62,152 nt of DNA from Bacteroides sp. (GCA_014801865.1 JAAVDH010000007.1:38029-100180); one strand, 5' to 3'. Counted from the stretch's first letter, positions 25,734 through 37,475 are shown. Program-made: numbers and translations. Notes: a model not told the origin generated them from the sequence alone.

Positions 25734-27830
25734 TCAGCGCTTCTTGCCTTTGCGCTTCTCCTGTTCGCGCATCATAGCCTGTTGCTGACGCTGAGCCTCC
25801 TCGAGTCGGGCCATAAATCCGCTCTTCTTGCGGGGCTTCTTAGCGTTTTCACGCATGGTGGCACGCACCTTGTCCTCGTTAACGAAGTAGCGGAAGGCAT
25901 AAGTCTGGGCTATGGTGATGAGGAGCGACAGGAAGTAGTAGTAACTCAGGCCGGATGCGTAGTTATTGAATATAACGAGGAACATCACGGGGAAGAGATA
26001 CTGCATGGTCTTCATGGCTCCCGGGGTAGAGCCTGCAGGCTGATTCTGCATCGTGAGATGGATATACACGAGGTTGACGGCAGTCATCAGCAGGCAGAAG
26101 AGGCTTATATGATTGCCGAAGTAGTCGCTGATCAGAGGGATATGGGTATTCCATGAGATGATGGCATCGGGAGCCGAGAGATCATGAGCCCAAAGGAAAG
26201 ACTGTCCGCGCAATTCTATGGCCGAGGGGAAGAAGTTGAACATGGCTATCAGGATAGGCATCTGAAGTAGCATGGGCAGACACCCCGACATGGGATTTGC
26301 TCCGGCGCGGCTATAGAGTGCCATGGTCTCCTGCTGACGCTTCATGGCGTTTTCGTTGCCGGGATACTTGTCATTGATTTCCTTAATCTCAGGAGCGAGC
26401 ACACGCATCTTTGCCTGGCTCATATAGCTCTTGTAGGTGAAGGGGAAGAGTATAATCTTGATAAAGACTGTGAGCAGCAGTATGATGATACCATAGGAGC
26501 TGATATACTTTCCGAGCAGGTCAAACACGGGTATAACGATAATGGTGTTGATCCAGCGGAAGAGCTTCCATCCCAGAGGGATAAGACGGGTAAGGTGGAG
26601 GTCCTCTTCAGGAGCTACCGTCTCGCTCAGGCCGTCAAGCAGAGGATATGAGTTGGGACCTATGAAAATATCCATGGCCACAGGATTAGCCAGTGTAGAA
26701 CCATACTCCATAGTAGCCTCAAGGCTATAGTTCTTAAGAGCATCTGGATTGTTCTTAAGCACCTCTGAGTCAATTGTAGCAGTCTGGAAGTTGGTGCGGG
26801 GAATGAGTACGGTAGAGAAGAACTGGTTCTTGAATCCTATCCACTTCACACGCTCGGTTAGCTCCTTACGGTCATCGGAGTTTTCACTGAGATTCTTCAC
26901 GTCGCCGTCCATAAACATATAGTAAATGGCCGAGTTGCGTTCTTCAAACATGCGTCCGGCTTCGTTGCGGTTAAGACGTTCGTGCCATACGAAGTCAAGC
27001 GATGATACATTGGTGGGTACCACGGTCTGCATACCTTCCTGCAACACGTCGAGTCCTACGAGGTAGCTGTCGGGACGCAGGGTATAGCGTATGGCAAATC
27101 TTGCTCCGTCGCCGAGATCAAGCGCCATGGTCACCACAGAGTCACTCTCGACCTCGGGGGTAAAGTAGAGCTCACGGGTGTCTATACGCTGTGAAGCGGT
27201 GGTGAGTATAAAGCTATAAGCATCTCCGTCGGGAGTGATAGGAGTAACAACCGTAGAGTCATACGTCTGATAATTCTTAAGCGAGGCCTTGACGATAGCA
27301 CCGCCACGAGTTGAGAAGTCAATGCTCAGAAGGTCGTTTTCGAGGGTAACAGTCTCCTCCTTGCCGGTGAGATGGCGCGCAAAGCCTTTATATCGGGCCA
27401 CATTGGCAAGCGCCTGACGCAGCTCGGCCACCGCAGCCGAAGCTGTAGCGGGCTTATATGCCTGAAGATGTGCTGCCACGATATCAGCCACATCAACTGT
27501 GCCTGTAGGAGTGGTCACGGCGCCACCGATAGCTCCATCGGAGGCAACGGTAAGCACTGTGGTGCCCATGGCGAGAGTGGTACGACCAGTGATGGTATCG
27601 GCGGTACCGAACTGTCGCACGGTAGAAGTGATGGCCGCAATCTCGGCGGGACTTACTGAATCTACTGTAAGTACGTCGTGGGTATTGGCCTGCTCGTCAG
27701 CCTGTCGGGCAAGCTGCTCGGCCTGTTCGCGCTGTCGGGCCAGTTCCTCTTCAGAGGGCTGATTGATCCACATGAATCCGAGAATCACGGCGCCCATCAG
27801 CAGAAAGCCGACTAAGGTGTTTTTGTCCAT
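25734..27830 (-). CDS. yidC: Membrane protein insertase YidC
   Basis: Inserts and folds inner-membrane proteins with SecYEG. 698 residues, the long Gram-negative form. The first membrane helix is LVGFLLMGAVILGFMWINQP. A large periplasmic beta domain follows (to ~430). The C-terminal 60KD_IMP region has about five helices, including YGIIILLLTVFIKIILFPFT and NPMSGCLPMLLQMPILIAMF. The end is very basic (EKRKGKKR), which suits ribosome contact. Glu/Gln/Arg-rich sequence follows the first helix, as is usual in Bacteroidota. It lies 73 bases downstream of pyrG, in the same direction, an arrangement conserved in Bacteroidota. Confidence 0.95.
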   Translation of the reverse strand: MDKNTLVGFLLMGAVILGFMWINQPSEEELARQREQAEQLARQADEQANTHDVLTVDSVSPAEIAAITSTVRQFGTADTITGRTTLAMGTTVLTVASDGAIGGAVTTPTGTVDVADIVAAHLQAYKPATASAAVAELRQALANVARYKGFARHLTGKEETVTLENDLLSIDFSTRGGAIVKASLKNYQTYDSTVVTPITPDGDAYSFILTTASQRIDTRELYFTPEVESDSVVTMALDLGDGARFAIRYTLRPDSYLVGLDVLQEGMQTVVPTNVSSLDFVWHERLNRNEAGRMFEERNSAIYYMFMDGDVKNLSENSDDRKELTERVKWIGFKNQFFSTVLIPRTNFQTATIDSEVLKNNPDALKNYSLEATMEYGSTLANPVAMDIFIGPNSYPLLDGLSETVAPEEDLHLTRLIPLGWKLFRWINTIIVIPVFDLLGKYISSYGIIILLLTVFIKIILFPFTYKSYMSQAKMRVLAPEIKEINDKYPGNENAMKRQQETMALYSRAGANPMSGCLPMLLQMPILIAMFNFFPSAIELRGQSFLWAHDLSAPDAIISWNTHIPLISDYFGNHISLFCLLMTAVNLVYIHLTMQNQPAGSTPGAMKTMQYLFPVMFLVIFNNYASGLSYYYFLSLLITIAQTYAFRYFVNEDKVRATMRENAKKPRKKSGFMARLEEAQRQQQAMMREQEKRKGKKR

Positions 27831-27903
27831 GTAATGCTTTTAAGTAATTAGCTTGAAAGTATGATTGGTAATTATTATTCGTTTTTTCAGCGCACTTGGC
27901 TCG

Positions 27904-29547
<1,644 letters not shown>

Positions 29548-29555
29548 TCAAGGCG

Positions 29556-29563
29556 CAAAGTTA
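29556..29563 (-). promoter_or_regulatory. Promoter -7 element of pyrG
   Basis: TAACTTTG on the minus strand, an exact consensus match, 27 bases before the pyrG start. No good TTG/TTTG was seen at the -33 distance. Confidence 0.5.
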
Positions 29564-29589
29564 CGAAAAACTCATGAATAATCGCTACT

Positions 29590-29622
29590 TTTGTACAGAC
29601 ACTAATATTTGCAATATGTTTG
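29590..29622 (+). promoter_or_regulatory. Promoter of the exported hydrolase
   Basis: TTTG (29590-29593), 21 bp, TATGTTTG (29615-29622). The start, near 29627, gives a ~33-nt leader. A second -7-like TACTTTTG (29586-29593) overlaps its -33 box. Confidence 0.6.
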
Positions 29623-29659
29623 TGTATAGCCAATTCACCACGTTATAATACATTATACC

Positions 29660-30889
29660 TTGAAACATTTCCTTAGACGTCTTTTACCGTTTGTGGTAAT
29701 AGTCACACAGTCAGTCACAGCCATGGCGCAGGACGGAAGTTTTAACCCTGACGATCACGCAGTGTTCACTACCGACCGGGCCGACGGACGCTATGCGAGC
29801 ACGCGGGCCTATCTCCATCACATCATGAAGGCCCGCGAACCACGACTCAAGTACAACCCTGCGATGAGCGCCGACAGTATGAAGCTGTGGCAGTCCGACA
29901 TGGCGCAGACCATGAGCCGCCTTATGAAGCATCCTGACCGTGACCTCAGCTCACTTCCAGCTCCGGTTCTTGTCAGCGAAGAGCAGCGTGACGGATACAC
30001 CCTTCAACATTGGGAACTCTACCCGTTTGACCAAGCAGTAGTGCCTTTCCTTGTCCTCGTTCCCGACGCTGTCAATACCAACAATCCTGCCACCGGCATA
30101 CTTTGCATACCAGGCTACGGACAGCCAAAGGAGTTTCTTATTGACGACAATAACCCCCATGCCATGGCCCGTCTATATGCCCGTGAAGGGTATGTAGCTG
30201 TGGTAATGGACAATCCCGGACAGGGTGAGACCGGCGACCTTGAGCGCGAAGCAGGCAAGGGCGTAGACCTCGTCACGGTAGGCCGTCAGCTTCTGGAAAT
30301 GGACTGGAACTACCTTGGCCTGTCATCCTATATCGGCTCGTTGCTCACCGACTGGATGAAGACTCAACCTTATATCAATCCCGAACGTCTCGTAGTCAGT
30401 GGATTCTCACTCGGCGCCGAACCTCTTATGGCCATAGGGCTTATGCATCCCGAAGTATATGCCTTTGTATACAACGACTATCTGTGTGCCACGCGTGAAC
30501 GAGCCCTGACAATGACTAAGCCTGACAACAGAGGCAATCGACCCTGGCCCAACAATATCGAGCACCTCATACCCGGATTTCTTCTCGAATTTGACTTCCC
30601 CGACATATTGGCTGCTCTGGCTCCACGCCCTCTGATATGCACCGAGGGCGGTATGGATCGCGACTTCTACCTCATAAGCGGTGCTTATGAAAAGGCCGGT
30701 GCTCCCGAAGCCTTCGAGTATCACCACTACGCCAAATATGCCGACCCGTCTACCCGCACATACCTCGAAGCCGCTCCCGAAGGCATCAATCGCGACGAGC
30801 ACTTCCGCTTAGCCAACGTCGACCCGCCGCACCACTACTTCAAGGACGAATTCATTCTTCCCTGGCTCCGTCACATCCTCTCCAAATAA
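29660..30889 (+). CDS. Exported alpha/beta hydrolase (acyl/acetyl esterase-like)
   Basis: 409 residues with an alpha/beta-hydrolase fold. The nucleophile elbow is GFSLGAEP, the oxyanion side is GILCIPGYGQPKEF, and a candidate acid/histidine pair lies in TEGGMDRDFY and NRDEHFR. The N-terminus is a Sec signal peptide (KHFLRRLLPFVVIVTQSVTA, then MAQ). The only start consistent with it is a TTG at 29660; the next ATG would remove the signal. Relatives include acetyl-xylan-esterase-like and uncharacterised exported hydrolases of Bacteroidota. The substrate may be an acyl group on a glycan, which is inference. The gene stands alone between pyrG and yebC. Confidence 0.78.
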   Translation: MKHFLRRLLPFVVIVTQSVTAMAQDGSFNPDDHAVFTTDRADGRYASTRAYLHHIMKAREPRLKYNPAMSADSMKLWQSDMAQTMSRLMKHPDRDLSSLPAPVLVSEEQRDGYTLQHWELYPFDQAVVPFLVLVPDAVNTNNPATGILCIPGYGQPKEFLIDDNNPHAMARLYAREGYVAVVMDNPGQGETGDLEREAGKGVDLVTVGRQLLEMDWNYLGLSSYIGSLLTDWMKTQPYINPERLVVSGFSLGAEPLMAIGLMHPEVYAFVYNDYLCATRERALTMTKPDNRGNRPWPNNIEHLIPGFLLEFDFPDILAALAPRPLICTEGGMDRDFYLISGAYEKAGAPEAFEYHHYAKYADPSTRTYLEAAPEGINRDEHFRLANVDPPHHYFKDEFILPWLRHILSK

Positions 30890-30919
30890 CACCCTCGAAT
30901 AGAAGCGATATATATAATA

Positions 30920-30952
30920 AGAGAGGCCGCACCTATCAGGCGTGGCCTCTCT
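30920..30952. terminator. Terminator between convergent hydrolase and yebC genes
   Basis: AGAGAGGCC pairs with GGCCTCTCT across a 15-nt loop and is followed by TTATGTTT on +. On the minus side the hairpin is preceded by TATTATA-type sequence, so bidirectional action is possible. Confidence 0.7.
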
Positions 30953-30980
30953 TTATGTTTCATAATCTCGTGTCGGGAGA

Positions 30981-31703
30981 TTAGTCTTCCTTCATGTTGT
31001 GGTAGACGTTTTGTACGTCTTCGTCCTCCTCAAACTTCTCAAGAAGCTTTTCGATGGCGGCACGCTGCTCTTCCGTCACTTCCTTGAGGTCGTGAGGTAT
31101 ACGCTCAAACTCAGAGCTTACGATCTCGAAGCCGTTTTCTTCAAGATACTTCTGAATGTTGGCATTTTCTTCAAAAGCGCCGTAGAGTACGATGATATCT
31201 TCTTCGTCATCATGCTCCAGTTCGTCAACACCGTAGTCGATGAGCTCGAGTTCGAGATCCTCGAGTGACACACCTTCTTTGGGCTTAATCTTAAACACGC
31301 TCTTGTGGTCAAACATGAATGTGAGCGAGCCCTGAGTGCCGAGGCTGCCGCCGTGCTTATTGAAATATGAGCGCACGTTGGCCACGGTGCGGGTATTATT
31401 ATCGGTAGCTGACTCTACCACGATAGCGATGCCATAGGGGCCGTATCCTTCGTAGACGATTTCCTTGTAGTCGCCGGCCTCCTTATCAGTAGCCTTCTTG
31501 ATGGCGCGCTCTACGGTATCCTTAGGCATGTTGGCTGCCTTTGCGTTCTGCATTAGCGCACGCAGACGGGGGTTAGTATCGGGATCGGGACCACCGGCCT
31601 TGGCTGCGATGGTGATTTCCTTACCTATACGGGTGAAGGTGCGGGACATATTGCCCCAGCGCTTGAGTTTACGCGCTTTGCGATATTCAAATGCTCTTCC
31701 CAT
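30981..31703 (-). CDS. YebC/PmpR family protein
   Basis: 240 residues of the YebC family, known both as transcription factors and, in recent work on relatives, as ribosome-associated factors aiding translation of proline runs. The N-terminus MGRAFEYRKARKLKRWGNMS, then RTFTRIGKEITIAAK, then GGPDPDTNPRLR is the family signature. The long acidic C-terminus (EKFEEDEDVQNVYHNMKED) is usual. It is transcribed leftward 69 bases downstream of pheT, so the two may share a transcript. The exact mechanism here is not decided by the sequence. Confidence 0.93.
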   Translation of the reverse strand: MGRAFEYRKARKLKRWGNMSRTFTRIGKEITIAAKAGGPDPDTNPRLRALMQNAKAANMPKDTVERAIKKATDKEAGDYKEIVYEGYGPYGIAIVVESATDNNTRTVANVRSYFNKHGGSLGTQGSLTFMFDHKSVFKIKPKEGVSLEDLELELIDYGVDELEHDDEEDIIVLYGAFEENANIQKYLEENGFEIVSSEFERIPHDLKEVTEEQRAAIEKLLEKFEEDEDVQNVYHNMKED

Positions 31704-31772
31704 TGTAATATATGGTGTTATGTTTTTTTGATTGTAATTATCAGGTGAGTATTCTGGAGGAGAAGCGGGGCA

Positions 31773-34238
31773 TCATCTCAAAGATGCTCCGAGTTTTTTA
31801 GCGAGGTTAGCGGTGATTTTGCCCATTACGGCTTCAATCTGCTTATCCTGGAGGGTCTTTTCACTGTCCTGGAGGGTGATGGAGATAGCGTAGCTCTTCT
31901 TGCCCTCGGGGAGGTTCTTACCTTCGTAGACATCAAAGAGAGTTATGTCGCGCAGCAATTTACGCTCACTCTCGCGTACCACGGCTTCAATCTGCTCCAT
32001 GGTCACATTTTTATCGACGAGCAGAGCGAGGTCGCGTTTCAGAGGGAGGGTCTTTTCAAGCGGAGTGAAGCTTACACTTCTCTTCACGGCCAGGCCGATA
32101 AGTGCAGTCCAGTCAAGCTCGGCGTACATTACGGGCTGCTTTATATCAAACTTCGAAAGCACGGGCTTGGCCACGATACCTACATGTCCCAGAAGCTTAC
32201 CGCTGCGGGTAGCAATAGTGATAGCGGCCGACAGCAGCTCGGTACGTCCTGTAGTGAGCTTCAGCTCACGGGAAGTGATGCCGAGACGCGCCAGTATATT
32301 GTCAACCACAGCGCGGAGATGATATACGCTTACCTCCTCGGCCTGCACAAGCCAGTTGGGATTACGGAAATTACCTGTCATCCACAGACCCAGACGCACA
32401 CCCTCGCTGAAAGGGGCCAGGGGCTGTTCAGCTGTAGATTCTTTAGACGCGTCAAAGCTGTATACGTTGCCGAACTCATAGAGCATCAGGTCGGGACGAC
32501 GTCGGTTAATATTGCGTGACAGAGCTTCGAGGCCACCGAATATGAGTGTCTGACGCATCACGCCGAGGTCGTTGCTCAAGGGGTTGAGCAGCTTCACGCA
32601 ACGGTCGAGAGGATACTCGGTGAGATTCTCATAATAGCGTACGGCAGTGAGTGAGTTGCAGAGTATTTCGTTGAATCCAAGTCCGGTGAGCTGTTCTGAG
32701 ACGAGCACACGCAGCTCATTGTCCTCATCGGTACGCTGCTTGTATGACAGCGAAGAGTGTACCGTATCGGAAATCTCCACATTGTTGTAGCCATATATGC
32801 GGAGTATATCTTCCACTACGTCGCAGGGGCGGGTCACGTCCACGCGATAAGTGGGTATAAGCAAGTCGGCTTCGCCTTCGCGACGGTCGGTAATCTCTAT
32901 TTCGAGTGAGCGGAGTATATCGTCAGCCTCTTCGGCAGGGATATGCTTACCCACAAGCGAGTCCATGTAGCCATACGAGAGGGTTACAGGCCAGGGGTTG
33001 ATGGGGTTGGGGTAGATATCAATGGGTTCGCCACACACTTCACCACCTGCAAGTTCCTTGACCATGAGTGCAGCGAGCTTAAGCACATACATGGCAGCGT
33101 TAGGATCGGCACCGCGTTCGTAGCGGAATGAAGCGTCGGTCGACAAGCCGTGACGTCGGGCCGTCTTTCTCACCCATGTGGGATGGAAGTAGGCACTTTC
33201 GAGGAATATGTCGGTAGTATCATCCTTAACGCCTGATTCTATACCGCCGAACACACCGGCAATACACATCGGAGCCTCGGTATTGCATATCATCAGGTCG
33301 TGGCTGTCAAGAGTGCGCTTAACCTCATCGAGAGTCACGAATTCCGTGCCCTGCTCTACGGTGCGCACAACCACCTTTTCGCCCTTTATCTGCTTGAGGT
33401 CAAAACAGTGGAGGGGCTGGCCCATGGCATGAAGCAGATAGTTGGTGATATCAACCACATTATTGATGGGGCGCACGCCGATGGCCTCGAGGCGCTGGCG
33501 CAGCCACTCGGGGCTCTCCTGCACCTTGATACCGCGGATAGTCACACCACAGTAGCGGGGGCAAGCCTCATAGTTATCGACCTGCACCTGTACGGCTCCG
33601 TCCATGCGGTCAACCTTAAAGTCCTCTACCGAGGGACGATGGGGACGGGCAGCCTTGGCGTGGCGGCAGAGCCATGCCGAGAGGTCGCGGGCCACTCCAT
33701 AATGTGAAGCTGCATCAATGCGGTTGGGGGTGAGATCCACTTCGAGCACGTAGTCGCTTGTCAGACCGTAAAACTCGGCTGCGGGAGTACCGGGAGCCAC
33801 TTCGCGGTCTATCACTATGATACCGTCGTGGGAGTGACCTACACCTATTTCGTCTTCGGCGCAAATCATTCCGAATGATTCCACACCTCTGATCTTTGAT
33901 TTCTTTATCTGGAATTCCTTATCGCCGTCGTAGAGCACAGTTCCGATGGTCGCTACCACTACGGTCTGTCCGGCAGCCACGTTAGGAGCGCCACACACTA
34001 TCTGAGTAGCCTTACCGTCACCGAGGTCTACGGTGGTCACATGCAGGTGGTCGCTGTCGGGATGTTCGGTGCAGGTAAGCACCTTGCCTATCACAAGTCC
34101 GCGGAGGCCGCCACGGATAGATTCGACCTCCTCTATTGAGCCGGTCTCAAGGCCGGTAGAGGTGAATGCCGCCGCCAACTCTTCGGGCGACAGATCGAAG
34201 TCGATATATTCTTTAAGCCAATTGTAGGAAATATTCAT
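31773..34238 (-). CDS. pheT: Phenylalanine-tRNA ligase beta subunit
   Basis: 821 residues, full length. It shows the N-terminal tRNA-binding (EMAP II-like) domain (GLVIGKVLTCTEHPDSDHLH), the B3/B4 editing domain (VDNYEACPRYCGVTIRG), the B5 domain, the synthetase-like core (QTLIFGGLEALSRNINRRRP) and the C-terminal anticodon-binding FDX-ACB domain (FTPLEKTLPLKRDLALLVDK). It forms an alpha2beta2 enzyme with PheS, whose gene lies ~11 kb away on the other strand, a split also found in other Bacteroidota. The promoter at 34265-34296 predicts a ~22-nt leader. Confidence 0.97.
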   Translation of the reverse strand: MNISYNWLKEYIDFDLSPEELAAAFTSTGLETGSIEEVESIRGGLRGLVIGKVLTCTEHPDSDHLHVTTVDLGDGKATQIVCGAPNVAAGQTVVVATIGTVLYDGDKEFQIKKSKIRGVESFGMICAEDEIGVGHSHDGIIVIDREVAPGTPAAEFYGLTSDYVLEVDLTPNRIDAASHYGVARDLSAWLCRHAKAARPHRPSVEDFKVDRMDGAVQVQVDNYEACPRYCGVTIRGIKVQESPEWLRQRLEAIGVRPINNVVDITNYLLHAMGQPLHCFDLKQIKGEKVVVRTVEQGTEFVTLDEVKRTLDSHDLMICNTEAPMCIAGVFGGIESGVKDDTTDIFLESAYFHPTWVRKTARRHGLSTDASFRYERGADPNAAMYVLKLAALMVKELAGGEVCGEPIDIYPNPINPWPVTLSYGYMDSLVGKHIPAEEADDILRSLEIEITDRREGEADLLIPTYRVDVTRPCDVVEDILRIYGYNNVEISDTVHSSLSYKQRTDEDNELRVLVSEQLTGLGFNEILCNSLTAVRYYENLTEYPLDRCVKLLNPLSNDLGVMRQTLIFGGLEALSRNINRRRPDLMLYEFGNVYSFDASKESTAEQPLAPFSEGVRLGLWMTGNFRNPNWLVQAEEVSVYHLRAVVDNILARLGITSRELKLTTGRTELLSAAITIATRSGKLLGHVGIVAKPVLSKFDIKQPVMYAELDWTALIGLAVKRSVSFTPLEKTLPLKRDLALLVDKNVTMEQIEAVVRESERKLLRDITLFDVYEGKNLPEGKKSYAISITLQDSEKTLQDKQIEAVMGKITANLAKKLGASLR

Positions 34239-34264
34239 GTTTGCGCAAAGGCTGAATTAGGGTG

Positions 34265-34296
34265 CAAAGTTACAAATCTCCCTTTACTTTTCCCAA
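34265..34296 (-). promoter_or_regulatory. Promoter of pheT
   Basis: On the minus strand TTG (34296-34294), 21 bp, TAACTTTG (34272-34265), placing the start near 34260. Confidence 0.6.
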
Positions 34297-34334
34297 TTTT
34301 TCAGCCATATAGCTCTACATTATGGCTTCACTTG

Positions 34335-37300
34335 TCAGAATATATCTTCGTCATCATCGTCACCTTCGGAACCCATGGGGTAGGAGGGGGCGGGAGAAGG
34401 TGTTACGGAAGGCGTGGCGGGAGTCTTAGTGGCGGGAGCTTCCTTAGATGCATCGGGAGCCTGAGTGGCCGGAACTGCAGGAGTTGCCGGAGCAGCAGGT
34501 TTGGCGGCAGGTACCTTATCCGACACAGGAGCAGCCACATCTTCAGTCTCAGCCGGAGATGTCAGTTCGTCATCGGGAGTAGCCGGTGATTCGTAACCGT
34601 CTGTATCTGAGTCTGTATAAATTTCTTCGGCAGAGGGGTATTCATCGGGAGGAAGCACACTGCGGTGAGTCTCCTCAAGTCGGTGGTCGCCTATGGCCTC
34701 GAAATACTGTTCAAACGAAGCTCCCGACTTCAGCAACTTGTCGAAGTTGGCCTGACTGATGCCTACCGGTATCACCTGAGCGGGAAGCGGGGTATCAGAA
34801 CTGTTTTCAAGTGTGCGGCGGTAGCGGTCAAGCTCGGCCTTGTTTGAGAATCCGCTCACGATGAGCAGACCGAGATTGCCAAACTCCATCTGCGACAGGT
34901 CGAAGTCGCGTGTCATATATGACGTGAAGTTATGGCGCGCCACATCATATAGCAACTGATTGGCCGACACCTGATTGCGCGGAAAGAGAAGTACAAGATT
35001 CTGAGGTCCGTCAGACTCAAGGTCAAATTCAAGATGAGTCTCGCCGTTAGCCAAAGCCGTGGAATCGGCCGTAAGACGTGTCGACCACACCATACCGCGT
35101 GTATTGCCTCCGTCAGACTGTATGCTACGGCCGCTCCTGATATGACGCAAGTAACTTGAGGCCAGTTCGGCCGACTGTGCCTGAGGATAACGTTCGAGCA
35201 GTTCGGACAGTACGCGTGAGAATTCTTCTGGACGGTTCTCGGTGACGTATGTCAGCGCATCAAGGAACATGAAGTTAGGCATGAGGTCGCTCATGGGGTA
35301 ATCGCGCTCCATGTTGCGGTAGGCAGCGTGGACATCACTGTTACGGTTATCCATATACGCCTCATAGGCTTGCTTATACAGGCCCTCCTGACGTTCGTAA
35401 GTAGCGCGCAGGCCGGCGAAGTAGTCGGGATTACGCATGGCCTGCCCGTAGGGCGAATCGGGGAAGTCGGTGATGATGAGCTGACGCCAATGTTCGGCCA
35501 TTGCGGCATCGTTGTCGCGCACAGCCATCATGTAGAGATTGTAATACACATCCAGACGATAAATATTGTCGGGATAGCGTTCATTGAGCTTAAGGAATTC
35601 TTTGCGGGCGGCAGAATAATCCGAAAGTTTATCCTTAAGTATGAGACCCATATTGTACAGTCCCTCCTGTATCACCTCGTTGGAGTTGGCTATCTGCGTA
35701 GGGTCAGAGGGAATCTGACGCAGATAATACTCCGGATAGTGGGGGTCATTCTCATGCTCCAGTTCCTCCTGTGTCTTGGTGCTTTCGTCATCTGACTGCT
35801 CTCCATCGCCGCCCTCGGAGTCATCTGAGGCCAGGTCGCCGGAATCTTCATCGCCAAACGAATCAAGCGAGAATGTGGCCTTGTTGCGTCGGCGCCAGTC
35901 ATCCTCGAGTTTACGCGAGCCCCAGCGTTTCTGGAAGTCGGTGCGGCCGGCATTGCGTGTAGCCGTATTATAGAAATACCACGAGTTATCGGTGTTGAGC
36001 ACAAAGGTATTGGTCTGCTGGGCGTTGCCCATCTGTTGCAGTCCGGTACCCTTGGCGGCCTGCTCGGCAAGGTACTGTTCGCGGCGGGCTTCTTCCTCTT
36101 CCTCCTTCTCGCGCTTCTTAAGCTCGTCAATGATTTTGTCTACCACGGCGAGACGCTGTTCGGGGGTCATGGCCGCGAGGCGCAGCAGGGAGTCCTGAAC
36201 TTCTACATTCTGTGCATATACGGCCAGTTCGTCGAGTACATCGCTACGACGCTTTACGATAGCGTAGTCGGGATAGGTATTAGGCACGAGCGACACACCC
36301 TCGGAGTAGCAAGGCTGCGCCTCGGTGTATCGTCCGAGGTCGTAATACAGCCCTCCGAGAGTAAGTTCGGCCATAGCCTTATCAATGCCGTTACGGGTCG
36401 ACTTCTTCATGGCCAGATTGTAATTGTCTATGGCCTTGAGGGTGTCACCGCGCGAGAGGTAGAGATTGCCTATGGCGTAGTACACTTGATCAAGGTACTC
36501 TTTGTTACGGTCGTAACGCGCCATACGTTCCAGCGCCTTGACTTCGGGCATTATGTCCGCGCCTTCAAACACTTCGGTCTGCTTGATGCGGGCATTGAAT
36601 TTAGTGCGGTAAGGAGCCGACGAGGTGCTCCCCACCTTGTCGAAGGCCTGATAGGCAAGTCGCTTCTGACCCGTACGTGCATATAGCTGACCGAGCAGGA
36701 AAGTCATACGGGTTTTCTGCGGACCGGAAGCATATTTAATGGCTTCTTTGAGCATCTCGATGCCCTTGTCAAAATCTTTGCTTCTTATGGCCCAGTCGGC
36801 ATAAGTGAAGTAATACTGTTCCTTGAGTGTGTTGTTTACCAGATCTTTCTGAGGGTCGATACGGTTGAGTATGGTCTCGGCCTCAAATAGCCAGTCTATG
36901 GCGCAGTACGAGCGCGCCTGCCACAGATTGGCCTCCAGCACAGTCACGGGGAGCCACTTGAAGTGGCGGCTTACGTAGAAAAACGTCGAGGCCGCTCCAA
37001 GGAAGTCACCGCCCATATACTGGCTGCGACCCATGAGCATCCATGCATTATGGAGAAAGGGGTTGTATTCCTCGCGCTTGAGCCATTCTTTATACTCAGG
37101 GTCATTGCCCTTACCGGCCTTACGCTTGGGGCGCTTCTTGATAGTACGTAGCTGTATGGCCTTCTGAGCCTTCTCTATCGAACGCGTGAAGTCGCCCGAG
37201 GGTTGCGGCGAGGTTTCGTGCTCCTTCGCCTCAATGGGGTGCATGAACAGTAAGGAAGAGAAGTCATCTTCATAACCCTCTTCAAGTTTCTTGAGGGTCT

Positions 37301-37475
37301 CCTTGTAGTGCTCGTCGCCATTGAAGTATATATTATAGCGAGTGATGAAAGCCTGATATTTACGTGACGCGGCAGTGTTCTTCGAGGGGGAACATCCCTG
37401 AAAGAGCACCGGAAGCATCATTGCGATGATGGCGAAATATATGATTCGTAAAGCTTTCACTATTGGATAACGCAC
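34335..37475 (-). CDS. Large TPR lipoprotein, PorW/SprE-like
   Basis: 1046 residues. MRYPIVKALRIIYFAIIAMM is followed by LPVLFQGCSPSKNT, a lipobox with the acylated Cys at about residue 28. Next comes SRKYQAFITRYNIYFNGDEH and YEDDFSSLL, an N-terminal signature like that of PorW (Porphyromonas) and SprE (Flavobacterium), lipoproteins needed for type IX secretion and gliding. The middle is TPR repeats, with an acidic Ser/Glu/Asp linker near 530-570. The C-terminal ~120 residues are Pro/Ala/Thr-rich and end in acidic GDDDDEDIF. Similar TPR lipoproteins also exist in Bacteroides that lack the system, so the function is a cautious inference. Last gene of the aroA operon. Confidence 0.72.
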   Translation of the reverse strand: MRYPIVKALRIIYFAIIAMMLPVLFQGCSPSKNTAASRKYQAFITRYNIYFNGDEHYKETLKKLEEGYEDDFSSLLFMHPIEAKEHETSPQPSGDFTRSIEKAQKAIQLRTIKKRPKRKAGKGNDPEYKEWLKREEYNPFLHNAWMLMGRSQYMGGDFLGAASTFFYVSRHFKWLPVTVLEANLWQARSYCAIDWLFEAETILNRIDPQKDLVNNTLKEQYYFTYADWAIRSKDFDKGIEMLKEAIKYASGPQKTRMTFLLGQLYARTGQKRLAYQAFDKVGSTSSAPYRTKFNARIKQTEVFEGADIMPEVKALERMARYDRNKEYLDQVYYAIGNLYLSRGDTLKAIDNYNLAMKKSTRNGIDKAMAELTLGGLYYDLGRYTEAQPCYSEGVSLVPNTYPDYAIVKRRSDVLDELAVYAQNVEVQDSLLRLAAMTPEQRLAVVDKIIDELKKREKEEEEEARREQYLAEQAAKGTGLQQMGNAQQTNTFVLNTDNSWYFYNTATRNAGRTDFQKRWGSRKLEDDWRRRNKATFSLDSFGDEDSGDLASDDSEGGDGEQSDDESTKTQEELEHENDPHYPEYYLRQIPSDPTQIANSNEVIQEGLYNMGLILKDKLSDYSAARKEFLKLNERYPDNIYRLDVYYNLYMMAVRDNDAAMAEHWRQLIITDFPDSPYGQAMRNPDYFAGLRATYERQEGLYKQAYEAYMDNRNSDVHAAYRNMERDYPMSDLMPNFMFLDALTYVTENRPEEFSRVLSELLERYPQAQSAELASSYLRHIRSGRSIQSDGGNTRGMVWSTRLTADSTALANGETHLEFDLESDGPQNLVLLFPRNQVSANQLLYDVARHNFTSYMTRDFDLSQMEFGNLGLLIVSGFSNKAELDRYRRTLENSSDTPLPAQVIPVGISQANFDKLLKSGASFEQYFEAIGDHRLEETHRSVLPPDEYPSAEEIYTDSDTDGYESPATPDDELTSPAETEDVAAPVSDKVPAAKPAAPATPAVPATQAPDASKEAPATKTPATPSVTPSPAPSYPMGSEGDDDDEDIF

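Noticed and set aside
27372-27762. Plus-strand frames over yidC
   Set aside because: They lie opposite the conserved periplasmic part of yidC and lack any supporting motif.
36036-36686. A 216-codon open frame on + inside the PorW/SprE-like gene
   Set aside because: Shadow frame opposite a well-supported TPR gene; no start context or motifs.
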